DNA of 64,000 bases. Source: Anaerolineales bacterium (GTDB lineage: Bacteria; Chloroflexota; Anaerolineae; Anaerolineales; UBA11579). Of the stretch, positions 17,452 to 25,906 are shown in pieces; position 1 is the stretch's first letter, and the number at the start of each line of letters is the position of its first letter. The stretch spans positions 1,020,179 to 1,084,178 of the forward strand of contig CP075367.1 of assembly GCA_019454165.1 (NCBI GenBank), written 5' to 3'. The position numbers were made by a program, and so were the translations under genes. The notes beneath the pieces were generated by a model that was not told the origin of the DNA, searched no databases, and saw nothing but the letters and a program-made list of their open reading frames with translations.

Positions 17452-17922
17452 ATGGACCTCAAAGTTGGTCAAAAAGCCCCTGACTTCAAGCTGCCCGACG
17501 AGAATGGCAAGCTGCACAGCCTTTCAGACTACAAAGGCAAGACCGTGGTGCTGTACTTCTACCCGGCCGACGACACCCCCGGCTGCACGCTGGAGGCCTG
17601 CAACTTCCGCGATGATTACCTCAAGTACAAGGCCGCTGGCGCAGTGATCCTGGGGGTCAGCCCGGATGACGAGGAATCTCATGAGAAGTTCAAGAAAAAA
17701 TTCAACCTGCCTTTCCCGCTCCTGGCCGACGTCGGCCACAAGGTGAGCGAGAAATACGGCGTATGGGGCGAGAAAACCATGTTCGGCAAGAAATACATGG
17801 GCGTGATCCGCTCCACCTTCCTGATCGGGCCGGATGGCAAGATCGCTGAGCTGTACAACAAGGTCAGCGTGCCCAAGCACAGTGAGAAGGTGCTCAAAGC
17901 GGTTGAAGAATTACAAGCCTGA
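17452..17922 (+). CDS. bcp: Thioredoxin-dependent peroxiredoxin Q (Bcp)
   Basis: A 156-residue peroxiredoxin of the BCP/PrxQ type. The peroxidatic Cys45 lies in DDTPGCTLEACNFRD and the resolving Cys50 sits five residues later, as in alpha-2 type PrxQ. AFDKL-like GVSPDDEESHEKFKKKFNLPFPLLAD and RSTFLIGPDGKI are conserved. It reduces peroxides using thioredoxin in the cytoplasm. A strong AAAGGAG ribosome site lies 9 bases upstream of the ATG. It precedes the oxidase operon but seems to be a separate unit. Confidence 0.95.
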   Translation: MDLKVGQKAPDFKLPDENGKLHSLSDYKGKTVVLYFYPADDTPGCTLEACNFRDDYLKYKAAGAVILGVSPDDEESHEKFKKKFNLPFPLLADVGHKVSEKYGVWGEKTMFGKKYMGVIRSTFLIGPDGKIAELYNKVSVPKHSEKVLKAVEELQA

Positions 17923-18005
17923 AAGCGAAAATCGAATCAGTGATATACTGACTTCGTACCTTTCGGCACAATAACAACACGAAAGGCTTTTTTGGAGGAC
18001 AACGG

Positions 18006-19043
18006 ATGATTCATCTCCTCATTGTTGGTGTGCTTGTGGTGGTGGCGACCCTCGGTTTGGGCTTGCTGCTGACCCAAACAGGCATCTTGCCGGCACAGGC
18101 AAGCCAACAAGCCATCACGATCGACTGGCTGTTCGATATTCACTTCTGGTTCATCGCTTTCTTCGTCGCGCTGATCTGCGTCATCATCGTGTACAGCCTC
18201 ATCGTCTTCCGCCGCAAGCAGGGTGAGAAGGGCGATGGCGTGTACATGCACGGCAACCAGCGCCTCGAGATCATCTGGACGATCGTGCCCATCGGTATCG
18301 TGCTGTGGATGGCCGTCATCGGCGGCCAGACGCTCTCAGACGTAGAGCGCCGTGACCCGCAGGCCATCACTGTGGATGTGTTCGCCTCGCAGTGGAGTTG
18401 GCGCTTCCAATATGAAGTGACCACCGCCGAGGGCGTGCAGACCGCGGTTGCCTCTGATGTGCTCGTGCTGCCCCGCAACCAGCAGGCCCTGTTGCGCTTG
18501 CACTCGCAGGACGTCATCCATTCCTTCTATGTGCCTGAATTCCGCGTCAAGCAAGACATCTTGCCTGGCGGCGAGAAATATGTGCGCGAGCTGCGCATCA
18601 CCCCTAACACCAACGGAACCTACACCGTGCAATGCGCCGAGATCTGCGGCCAGGGCCACTACAGCATGCTGGCTGAGGTGCAAGTGGTCGATGGCGCCGA
18701 GTTCACCAGTTGGCTCACCGAGCAGGCCGCCGACTGCAACCTGTCGGACGCCGAGTGCGGTCTGCGCTGGGCTGAAACTTTCGGCTGCCTCGGCTGCCAC
18801 AGCCTGGACGGCACCGCCAAGATCGGCCCCACCTGGCTTGGCCTGTTCGGCCACGCCGTGGAGCTGACCGATGGCAGCACCGTGACGGCTGACCACAACT
18901 ACCTTTTGACCTCGATCGTCGACCCGAATGCCCAGATCGTGGCCGGTTACCAACCCAATGTCATGCCACAGAACTTTGATGAGCTTCTCAGCGAGGAGCA
19001 GATCAACCAGATCGTGGCTTTCATTGAAAGCCTGGGCAACTAA
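18006..19043 (+). CDS. coxB: Cytochrome c oxidase subunit II with fused cytochrome c (caa3 type)
   Basis: A 345-residue protein with two N-terminal membrane helices and a cupredoxin domain. The CuA site has the His in DVIHSFYVPEF and C210-x3-C214-x3-H218-x2-M221 (CAEICGQGHYSM). A C-terminal class I cytochrome c domain has C261-x-x-C264-H265 and the axial Met in NVMPQNF. The fused heme domain marks a caa3-type oxidase that accepts electrons from a soluble or lipoprotein cytochrome c, or directly from a bc-like complex. The GGAGG ribosome site is clear. It is the first gene of the oxidase operon. Confidence 0.96.
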   Translation: MIHLLIVGVLVVVATLGLGLLLTQTGILPAQASQQAITIDWLFDIHFWFIAFFVALICVIIVYSLIVFRRKQGEKGDGVYMHGNQRLEIIWTIVPIGIVLWMAVIGGQTLSDVERRDPQAITVDVFASQWSWRFQYEVTTAEGVQTAVASDVLVLPRNQQALLRLHSQDVIHSFYVPEFRVKQDILPGGEKYVRELRITPNTNGTYTVQCAEICGQGHYSMLAEVQVVDGAEFTSWLTEQAADCNLSDAECGLRWAETFGCLGCHSLDGTAKIGPTWLGLFGHAVELTDGSTVTADHNYLLTSIVDPNAQIVAGYQPNVMPQNFDELLSEEQINQIVAFIESLGN

Positions 19044-19054
19044 GGAGTTTGAGG

Positions 19055-20974
19055 ATGCGCTTCTTTTCCACAAGTTTTTTCCGCGGTTTGATCGCCCAGG
19101 CAGCTGGCACCGTCTTGGGTATGGGCCTGGTGATGGCGCTGCGCGTCATCTTCGGCCTGCCGCTCTCCAGCCCGGTCGAGGCGGATGATGCCCACATCCG
19201 CGAGATCATCGTGGTGGGTGGCGTGATCGTTGGCGCCATCACGTTCATGATCGGCGCGGGCGTCTTCACCGACTGGTTCAAGTGGGCCCGCGGCGAGGAA
19301 ACCTCTGACGATCATACGCCGGATCCCAGCAAGCCCAATTGGATGCGCTACTTCAGCGTAGACTTTGACCACAAGGTCATCGGCGTGCAATACGGCGTCA
19401 CCTCGCTCCTGCTGCTGCTGTTCGGCGGCATCTTTGCCATGCTCTTCCGCATCGAGCTCTCCGGCTCGGGCATTACCTTCCTCAATAGTGAGATCTTCAA
19501 GGTGCTGTTGGGCTACGACGGCCCGCACCTGTACAACACGCTCATGTCGCTGCACGGCATCGTCATGATCGCCGGCATCCTGCTGGGCGTTGGCGCCATG
19601 TCCAACTACCTGGTGCCCATGCTCATCGGCGCCAACGATATGGCCTTCCCGCGTCTGAATGCGTTCGCCTTCTGGATCAACGTGCCCGGCGCGGCCATCC
19701 TGCTCAGCAGCCTGTTCTTCGGTGGCTTCGACACAGGCTGGGTGGGCTACCCGCCCCTGAGCCTGCGCGCTCCCCTGGGTATGCAGATGTTCCTCATCGG
19801 CGTGTACCTGGTGGGCCTTTCCTCCATCGCCGGCTCCATCAACGTCATCGTCACCACGCTGACCATGCGCGCCAAGGGCATGAGCATGTTCAGGATGCCC
19901 ATCTTCTGCTGGGCCGCCCTGGCCACCGCGCTGCTGCAGTTCACCGCCACCCAGCTGATCGGTCTGTCCTTCCAGCTCGTCATGCTGGAGCGCCTGCTGG
20001 GTATGACCTTCTTTGACTCGCTCAAGGGCGGTGACCCGGTGCTGTACCAGCACTTGTTCTGGTTCTATTCACACCCGGCCGTGTATGTGTTCATTCTGCC
20101 CGGCCTGGGCGTCATCAGTGAGCTGCTGCCGGTCTTCAGCCGCAAGCCGCTGTACGGCACCCGCTGGGTGGCGCTGTCCTCCTTCGGTATCGCCGTGGTC
20201 AGCTTCTTTGTATGGGCTCACCACATGTTCGTCTCCGGCATGAGCCCCTTCCTGCGCATCCCGTTCATGTACTCCACCTTGCTGGTGGCGGTGCCCACGG
20301 GCGTCAAGTTCTTCAGTTGGGCTGCCACGCTATGGCAAGGCAAGATCATTTTCAAGACCCCCATGCTGTTCGCCCTGGGGGCGGTGGTCATATTCCTGCT
20401 GGGTGGCGTTACCGGTCCCCCGCTGGCCACCATCGCCACTGACCTGCACTTGCATGACACCTGGTTCGTGGTCGGCCACTTCCATGACACCATGTTCGGC
20501 GGGTTTATCTTCCCGTTCGTGGCAGCCATCTTCTACTGGTTCCCCAAGATGACTGGCCGCATGTACAACGAGAAGCAGGGCAAGATCCAGTTCTGGCTCA
20601 TGTTCATCGGTTTCATGCTGATGAGCAACCTGCAGCTCGTGCTCGGCTTGCTCGGTATGCGCCGCCGCGTGGTGGATTTCGACGCCGCGCTCGGTTTCGA
20701 TACCATGCAACTGGCCCTCACCATCGGCGGCTTCATGGTCTTCTTCGGCATGCTGCTCTTCGCCTACAACATCATCCGCAGCTGGACCAAGGGTGAGGTT
20801 GCCGAGGGCAACGTGTGGGACTCCCGCTCCCCCGAGTGGCAGAAGCCCAACCCCATGCCGCTGCACAACTACGAACACCCCTTTGAAGTGGTGGGTGAGC
20901 CGTACGATTACGGCCTCCCCAACTCGCGCTATGTGAACATGAACCCGGCGGGCGAAAGCCCGGCCGCGCACTAA
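19055..20974 (+). CDS. ctaD: Cytochrome c oxidase subunit I, A2-type
   Basis: This 639-residue heme-copper oxidase catalytic subunit reduces O2 at heme a3/CuB. Start ATG 19055 has AAGGAG 7 bases upstream. The CuB/Tyr helix reads WFYSHPAVY at residues 336-344: the Glu of canonical HPEVY is replaced by Ala and a Tyr-Ser pair precedes the His, the signature of A2-type enzymes. Other ligands are the His in LMSLHGIVM, HH in WAHHMF and the two His in VVGHFHDTMF. The N-terminus carries an extra approximately 90-residue segment with two hydrophobic stretches. It is co-transcribed with subunits II, IV and III. Confidence 0.96.
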   Translation: MRFFSTSFFRGLIAQAAGTVLGMGLVMALRVIFGLPLSSPVEADDAHIREIIVVGGVIVGAITFMIGAGVFTDWFKWARGEETSDDHTPDPSKPNWMRYFSVDFDHKVIGVQYGVTSLLLLLFGGIFAMLFRIELSGSGITFLNSEIFKVLLGYDGPHLYNTLMSLHGIVMIAGILLGVGAMSNYLVPMLIGANDMAFPRLNAFAFWINVPGAAILLSSLFFGGFDTGWVGYPPLSLRAPLGMQMFLIGVYLVGLSSIAGSINVIVTTLTMRAKGMSMFRMPIFCWAALATALLQFTATQLIGLSFQLVMLERLLGMTFFDSLKGGDPVLYQHLFWFYSHPAVYVFILPGLGVISELLPVFSRKPLYGTRWVALSSFGIAVVSFFVWAHHMFVSGMSPFLRIPFMYSTLLVAVPTGVKFFSWAATLWQGKIIFKTPMLFALGAVVIFLLGGVTGPPLATIATDLHLHDTWFVVGHFHDTMFGGFIFPFVAAIFYWFPKMTGRMYNEKQGKIQFWLMFIGFMLMSNLQLVLGLLGMRRRVVDFDAALGFDTMQLALTIGGFMVFFGMLLFAYNIIRSWTKGEVAEGNVWDSRSPEWQKPNPMPLHNYEHPFEVVGEPYDYGLPNSRYVNMNPAGESPAAH

Positions 20975-20994
20975 CGGTTGAGGAGTGGACTGTA

Positions 20995-21210
20995 ATGGCT
21001 GATAACAACGAAAGCCGCCGAGCGGCACTGAACCGGGGAGTGTGGGTAGCCTTCATGCTCGCCGTGCTCACCTTTGGTGAGTTCCTGGTCGGCGTGATTG
21101 CGCCCCCCTGGGGCACGCTGCTGCTGGTCGTGGCGGCCTTCAAAGCCTTCTTCGTGATCACGGAGTACATGCACATTGGGCGCTTGTTCTCCTCGGATGA
21201 GGAGCACTAA
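20995..21210 (+). CDS. Small cytochrome c oxidase subunit IV
   Basis: A 71-residue protein with two membrane helices (about residues 16-36 and 39-58), placed between subunits I and III as in other caa3 operons. The segment AFFVITEYMHIG is typical of the prokaryotic subunit IV family. It stabilises the core complex. Its stop abuts the subunit III start (TAA then ATG). Confidence 0.83.
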   Translation: MADNNESRRAALNRGVWVAFMLAVLTFGEFLVGVIAPPWGTLLLVVAAFKAFFVITEYMHIGRLFSSDEEH

Positions 21211-21774
21211 ATGTCTGCTGTAGAAAGCTACGCAACCAAACTTGTCCGCAACCGCATGGGGTTGTGGCTGTTCATCATCTCAGACGCCTTCGTGTTCGTG
21301 GGCCTGTTCGTGGCCCGCATGGTGCTGCTGGGCGATACTCGCCCTGAGTTGGATCAGGGCCTGGGTCTGGCGGTCACGATCATGCTGCTGGTCAGCAGTT
21401 TCTTCATGAACCGCGCCGAAGTCGAGATGGCTCACGGCAATCGCCCGGCCTTCCTGCGCAACACCTTCATCACCATGGCGCTGGGCGTCATCTTCCTTCT
21501 GGGCGTGGTCGGTGTCGAGTGGCAGATCGCTCACTTCGGCCCGGCTGACGGCCAGCAGGGCGCCGTGTTCTACGCCATGACCGGCTTCCATGCCTTCCAT
21601 GTGCTGACCGGTGTGATCTTCCTGTTCATCGTGTGGAACAACGGCCGCCGCGGCCACTACAGCGCCGAGAAGCACTGGGCCGTGGAAGCTTGCGCCATCT
21701 ACTGGCACTTTGTGGACGTGGTGTGGATGTTCTTCTATGTAGGTCTTTACCTACTGGGAACGCCGATCGTCTAA
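21211..21774 (+). CDS. coxC: Cytochrome c oxidase subunit III
   Basis: A 187-residue short form of subunit III with five hydrophobic helices. It has the family's HAFHVLTGVIFL block, the EKHWAVEACAIYWHFVDVVWMFFYVGLYL block, and an N-terminal WLFIISDAFVFVGLF segment. It supports long-term turnover of subunit I. A possible terminator stem follows before the Sco gene. Confidence 0.94.
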   Translation: MSAVESYATKLVRNRMGLWLFIISDAFVFVGLFVARMVLLGDTRPELDQGLGLAVTIMLLVSSFFMNRAEVEMAHGNRPAFLRNTFITMALGVIFLLGVVGVEWQIAHFGPADGQQGAVFYAMTGFHAFHVLTGVIFLFIVWNNGRRGHYSAEKHWAVEACAIYWHFVDVVWMFFYVGLYLLGTPIV

Positions 21775-21809
21775 CATCGCTCTAAGAGCCTATCGGGTAT
21801 AACAGAAGC

Positions 21810-21872
21810 GGGCTGTGCTGGCCCTGCAAGCGCCGAATGCGGCGCATGCAGTCAGCCACCCGCTTTTGTGCT
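21810..21872 (+). terminator. Long imperfect hairpin after coxC
   Basis: AAGCGGGCTG near 21808 can pair with CAGCCACCCGCTT near 21854-21866, followed by TTTGTG. Inner GC-rich bases pair further. It may attenuate transcription between the structural and assembly genes. Confidence 0.4.
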
Positions 21873-21888
21873 TTCCTAGAAAGACGTG

Positions 21889-22500
21889 ATGAAGAACAAA
21901 CGCATCCTTGCAATAACCCTCGGCCTTCTCGCAGTGGCTGCCCTTGGCGTGACCGCCTTCCAGATCTGGGAGCAGCAGAACACCTTCCGCGGCTCGGAGA
22001 TCACGCCTGCCCAGGCCGCGACTCCCATCCAGCTGCAACGCCTGGATGGCTCCACCTATGATCTGGCCGCCCAGCGTGGCCGCGTGGTGGTGCTGTACTT
22101 TGGTTTCACCAACTGCCCTGACTTCTGCCCGGGCACTCTGGCCAAATTCCAGCAGGTCGTCGCCCGCATGGGCGAGACGGCCAGCCAGGTGGATTTTGTC
22201 TTCGTCACCGCGGACCCTGACCGCGACACCCCAGAAGTGGCCGACCAGTATGCGCGCCACTTCAACCCGGCCTTCATCGGCCTGTCTGGCAGCGAAGAGG
22301 AGTTGACCCCCATCTGGCAGGGCTATTACGTAGGCCGCCTGATCGTGCCCATGCCGGACAGCGTGCTGGGCTACACCGTGCAGCATTCCACCCGCTCCTA
22401 CGTGATCGATAAGCAGGGCAACCTGCGCCTGACCTTCCCATTTGAAATGCAAGCCGCGGACATGGCTCACGACTTGCGCCTGTTGTTGGCGGAACAATAA
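21889..22500 (+). CDS. SCO1/SenC-family copper chaperone
   Basis: A 203-residue protein with an N-terminal membrane anchor and a thioredoxin-like fold. The copper ligands are C76-x3-C80 in NCPDFCPGT and the His in YTVQHSTRSYVID. It delivers copper to the CuA site of CoxB and may act as a disulfide reductase. An in-frame GTG directly precedes the ATG at 21889. It is the first assembly gene after the structural subunits. Confidence 0.94.
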   Translation: MKNKRILAITLGLLAVAALGVTAFQIWEQQNTFRGSEITPAQAATPIQLQRLDGSTYDLAAQRGRVVVLYFGFTNCPDFCPGTLAKFQQVVARMGETASQVDFVFVTADPDRDTPEVADQYARHFNPAFIGLSGSEEELTPIWQGYYVGRLIVPMPDSVLGYTVQHSTRSYVIDKQGNLRLTFPFEMQAADMAHDLRLLLAEQ

Positions 22501-22502
22501 CA

Positions 22503-23015
22503 ATGAAGATCGATACCAAAGCAGCCCCCTTGTACATGAACCGCTTCATTGTGGTGGCGGCCGTCTCCATTCTGGCGGCCTGGCTCATCAGTGAAGCCGG
22601 CCTCTTCCTGCAGCAGGACCGCAACACGGCCCGCCCTCCGCAGCAGATCGAGCTCATCATCCCCGCCGGCACTGCCGCCAAAGTGGCCGCCGGCGAGCAG
22701 GCGCCTGGCATCCCGGATGAGATGACCTTCGTGCTGGGGGATGTGCTTGTGGTGCGCAACGAAGACTCTGAGACGCATACCCTCGGCCCGTTGCTGGTGC
22801 CGGCCGGCGCCAGCGCCAGCCTGCCCCTCAACGAAGAAGACAACTACTCCATGACCTGCAGCTTCAACGCCAGTAGCTACATGGGGCTCACCGTGCGCCC
22901 GCCCACGACCCTGCGCACCCGCCTGGTGGGCATCGCTTTCGCCGCCATCCCCACCGCTGCCATGCTGTTCGTCTACAGCCTGGCGGTCTTCCCGGTTCAA
23001 CCCAAGGCCGTCTAA
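22503..23015 (+). CDS. Membrane-anchored cupredoxin-like protein of the oxidase operon
   Basis: This 170-residue protein has an N-terminal helix (about 14-35) and a C-terminal helix (about 143-165) around a small beta domain. That domain has VLVVRNEDSETHTLGPLLVPAGASASLPL and a later MTCSF...YMGL, an order (His, then Cys, then Met) like a type 1 copper site, although the C-terminal His is missing. It sits two bases after sco and three bases before SURF1, so a role in oxidase copper loading is likely from context. I do not recognise a named family. Confidence 0.62.
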   Translation: MKIDTKAAPLYMNRFIVVAAVSILAAWLISEAGLFLQQDRNTARPPQQIELIIPAGTAAKVAAGEQAPGIPDEMTFVLGDVLVVRNEDSETHTLGPLLVPAGASASLPLNEEDNYSMTCSFNASSYMGLTVRPPTTLRTRLVGIAFAAIPTAAMLFVYSLAVFPVQPKAV

Positions 23016-23018
23016 CTC

Positions 23019-23783
23019 ATGCTCGCCCGCCTGTTCAGCCGCCGCTGGCTGCTCACCACCATCCTGGTGCTGGCAGCTGCTGCGGTGATGGTTCGCCTGG
23101 GGATCTGGCAGCTGGACCGCCTGGAGTGGCGTCGCGGCTTCAACGCCCGCGTGATCGAGCAGGCCGACCTGCCGCCCATGCAGTTGGGGGCGGGTGACCT
23201 GGATTTGGATTTATACTCAATGGAATACCGCCAGGTGCAAGTGACTGGCGAGTACCTTGCACAAGATGCGGTTGCCATGCGCAACCAGGTCTGGGTGACC
23301 GTATACGGCGGCAATGAGGTCGGCTACAAGCTGCTCATGCCATTGCGCATCGAGGGCAGCGACACGGCCATTCTCGTGGACCGCGGCTGGATCCCAGCCG
23401 GCGAACCGCTGGATCTGGCGCAGTATGCACCGCCCGGCCCGGTCACCGTGACCGGCCAGTTGCGCCGCGCCGAGATCGACGTGCAGCTGGCCTTCAATGC
23501 AGACCCCACGCTGCAGCCCGGGCAGCCGCGCCTGGAACTGTGGAACTATCTGGACCTGCCGCGCCTGGCGGAGCAGATGGAGACGCCGCTGCTCACCAGT
23601 GGCTACCTGCAGATCGTGCCGCAGGCCGTGCAAGACCAGCCGCCGTTCGCCAACCCGCCCGAGCTTGATCTGAGCGAGGGTTCGCACTTTGGCTACGCGG
23701 TGCAATGGTTCACCTTTGCCACTATTTTGCTGGCGGGCTACCCATACTATGCCCGCCGCCAGGATCTGAGAAACGAGAAATGA
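23019..23783 (+). CDS. SURF1-family oxidase assembly protein
   Basis: This 254-residue protein has one helix at each end and an external domain between them. SURF1 hallmarks are LGIWQLDRLEWRRGFN, RQVQVTGEYL, VDRGWIPAG and the terminal HFGYAVQWFTFATILLAGYPYYARR. It assists heme a insertion or stability of subunit I. Its stop overlaps the ctaA-ctaB start (ATGA). Confidence 0.92.
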   Translation: MLARLFSRRWLLTTILVLAAAAVMVRLGIWQLDRLEWRRGFNARVIEQADLPPMQLGAGDLDLDLYSMEYRQVQVTGEYLAQDAVAMRNQVWVTVYGGNEVGYKLLMPLRIEGSDTAILVDRGWIPAGEPLDLAQYAPPGPVTVTGQLRRAEIDVQLAFNADPTLQPGQPRLELWNYLDLPRLAEQMETPLLTSGYLQIVPQAVQDQPPFANPPELDLSEGSHFGYAVQWFTFATILLAGYPYYARRQDLRNEK

Positions 23784-25639
23784 GCCCAACCAAGAAGAAA
23801 GCAACAAAGAAAAAGGCCGTGCGTAAAACGGCTGCGCCCAAGTTGGCGGTCGGCAACTTCCGCTACCTGGTGCTGGCCGCCGCCATCTCCACCTTCCTGC
23901 TGATCGTCATCGGCGGCATTGTGCGCGTCACCGGTTCCGGCCTGGGCTGCCCTGACTGGCCGACCTGCTTCGGCCGCATCCTGCCGCCGCCGCAGATCGA
24001 AGCGCAGATCGAGTTCAGCCATCGTTTCTGGGCCTCGGCTGTCACCTCGCCGCTGATCCTGCTTTCGGCGTTCTTCGCCTGGCGCCGCTTCCGCAGCGTA
24101 CGGCTCATCTGGTCGCCGCTGTTCTGGTCGCTGCCCATCCTTGCCATCCAAGGCGCCCTGGGCGCCGTAGTAGTGCTGCAGGAGTTGCCGCCCTACATCG
24201 TAGCGGTGCATCTCGGCACGGCCTTCCTGCTGCTGGCCCTGCTGATCGTCGCCACTGTGACCGCCTTCCAGCTGCATCAACAACCCAAGCAGGCTGATAA
24301 GCTGGTCTTCCGCAGCCGCTTTGCGCGCCTGGCCTTCGGCGGCCTGGTGGGCCTGTTCATCGTGCTGGTCAGTGGCGCATTTACCGCCGCCGAAGGCGCA
24401 ACCTATGCCTGCTCCGGCTGGCCGCTGTGTAACGGAGAGCTTATTCCCAGCCACCCGTTGGGCTGGCTGCACATGTTCCACCGCCTGATGGTGGCGCTGC
24501 TCACCGTGCATATCGTGATGCTGCTGCGCGCCGCCTGGCGCACCCAGCGCACCCAGCGCGGCATCCTCTCGGCCGCTACGCTGACCGTGGTGTTGTACTT
24601 TGCCCAGGTGCTGGTGGGCGCGCTCAAGGTCAGCATGCAATTTCCCATCTACTTGCTCGGCCTGCATGTGGCCACCGCCGCGGCGGTGTGGGCCATGATG
24701 GTCGTGCTCGTGGTGCTGGTCGGTCTGGCTGGCCGCAGCACGCAAGATGAGGAGCGCGAGGCCGCCAAGCCGGTCAACCGCAAGCAGCGCCTGGTCGATT
24801 TCGTATTGCTGACCAAGCCCATCATCGTGGCCCTGTTGCTGGTGACCACCTACGCCGGCATGGTGGTGGCGGGCAAGGCTTTGCCTTCGCTCTCGCTCAC
24901 CTTCTGGACCCTGCTAGGCGGTGCGCTGGCGGCGGGCGGCAGCGGCGCCATCAACCAATACATTGACCGCGAGATCGACCAGCATATGACCCGCACGGCG
25001 CGGCGGCCCATCGCCGCCGGCCGCCTGACCCCCGCCGAAGGCTACGCCTTCGGCCTGGGCGCCCTGGTGGTCTCGTTCTACATCATGGCCGGCTTCGTCA
25101 ACCTGCTGGCCGCGCTGCTGGCCCTGGCCGGCATGATCTACTACATCGTGCTGTACAGCCTGTGGCTCAAGCACGCCACCGTGCAGAACATCGTCATCGG
25201 CGGCGGGGCAGGGGCCATCCCACCGTTGGTGGGATGGGCCGCCGTCACCGGCGACCTGAGCATTCCGGCGCTGTTCCTGTTCGCCATCATCTTCATGTGG
25301 ACCCCGCCGCACTTCTGGGCGCTGGCCCTCGTCAAGCAGAACGATTACGCCCGCGCCGGTGTGCCCATGCTGCCTGTGGTGCACGGCGAGCGGGCCACCC
25401 GCTGGCAGATCTGGCTGTATACGCTGCAGTTGGTGGCCCTGACCCTGCTCATGCCGGTCTTCGGCATGGCGGGCGGCTTCTACGCCGTGTGCGCCGTGCT
25501 GCTGGGCGCTTGGCTGATCTACTGGGCCTGGAAGGTGTGGAAGGTGGGCAGCAACAAGATCGCCTGGAGCATGTATCGCTATTCCAGCATGTACTTGGCC
25601 TTCCTGTTCGTGGCGTTGGTGGTGGATGCGCTGGTGTAA
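23780..25639 (+). CDS. Heme A synthase / heme O synthase fusion (CtaA-CtaB)
   Basis: A 619-residue bifunctional membrane protein. After a Lys-rich N-terminus, residues about 25-330 are CtaA/Cox15: VRVTGSGLGCPDWPTC, FSHRFWAS, AVHLGTAF, MFHRLMVALL and the second Cys pair region CSGWPLCNGE. Residues about 335-619 are CtaB: TKPIIVALLLVTTYAGM, NQYIDREIDQHMTRTARRP with the prenyl-diphosphate Asp residues, and WTPPHFWALAL. CtaB farnesylates heme b to heme O and CtaA oxidises it to heme A for CtaD. The ATG at 23780, coupled to the SURF1 stop, is preferred over an upstream start within surf1. Confidence 0.95.
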   Translation: MSPTKKKATKKKAVRKTAAPKLAVGNFRYLVLAAAISTFLLIVIGGIVRVTGSGLGCPDWPTCFGRILPPPQIEAQIEFSHRFWASAVTSPLILLSAFFAWRRFRSVRLIWSPLFWSLPILAIQGALGAVVVLQELPPYIVAVHLGTAFLLLALLIVATVTAFQLHQQPKQADKLVFRSRFARLAFGGLVGLFIVLVSGAFTAAEGATYACSGWPLCNGELIPSHPLGWLHMFHRLMVALLTVHIVMLLRAAWRTQRTQRGILSAATLTVVLYFAQVLVGALKVSMQFPIYLLGLHVATAAAVWAMMVVLVVLVGLAGRSTQDEEREAAKPVNRKQRLVDFVLLTKPIIVALLLVTTYAGMVVAGKALPSLSLTFWTLLGGALAAGGSGAINQYIDREIDQHMTRTARRPIAAGRLTPAEGYAFGLGALVVSFYIMAGFVNLLAALLALAGMIYYIVLYSLWLKHATVQNIVIGGGAGAIPPLVGWAAVTGDLSIPALFLFAIIFMWTPPHFWALALVKQNDYARAGVPMLPVVHGERATRWQIWLYTLQLVALTLLMPVFGMAGGFYAVCAVLLGAWLIYWAWKVWKVGSNKIAWSMYRYSSMYLAFLFVALVVDALV

Positions 25640-25677
25640 GGCAGCTATAGGCTATAAGCTGTAAGCGATAAAGCAAA

Positions 25678-25706
25678 ACGGGCGCACATTGTGCGCCCGT
25701 TTTTGC
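25678..25706 (+). terminator. Intrinsic terminator of the oxidase operon
   Basis: A perfect 10-bp stem ACGGGCGCAC/GTGCGCCCGT with loop ATT is followed by TTTTTG. Confidence 0.9.
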
Positions 25707-25711
25707 ATCTG

Positions 25712-25903
25712 ATTGTCATTGCGAGAGCTGAAAGTTGCATGAACATGCAACTTTCAGCCCCGAAGCAATCTGGTTTTGCGCTCTAAGCTTAAGACCAGAT
25801 TGCTTCGTGCGCAGGCAAGCCTGCGCCTCGCAATGACAGTGCTATGGCGCACACTATGCGCGTCTTTGCGAGCGAGTGAAACGCACGAAGCAATCCCCAG
25901 GAT
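25712..25903. repeat. Family B repeats (GTCATTGCGAG...GAAGCAATC) with palindromic insert
   Basis: At least three units of the common TTGCGAG/GAAGCAATC type occur here, in both orientations. A perfect hairpin of 14-base arms CTGAAAGTTGCATG/CATGCAACTTTCAG with AA loop (25728-25757) splits one unit. A related insert is at 29995-30023. Confidence 0.75.
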
Positions 25904-25906
25904 AGC

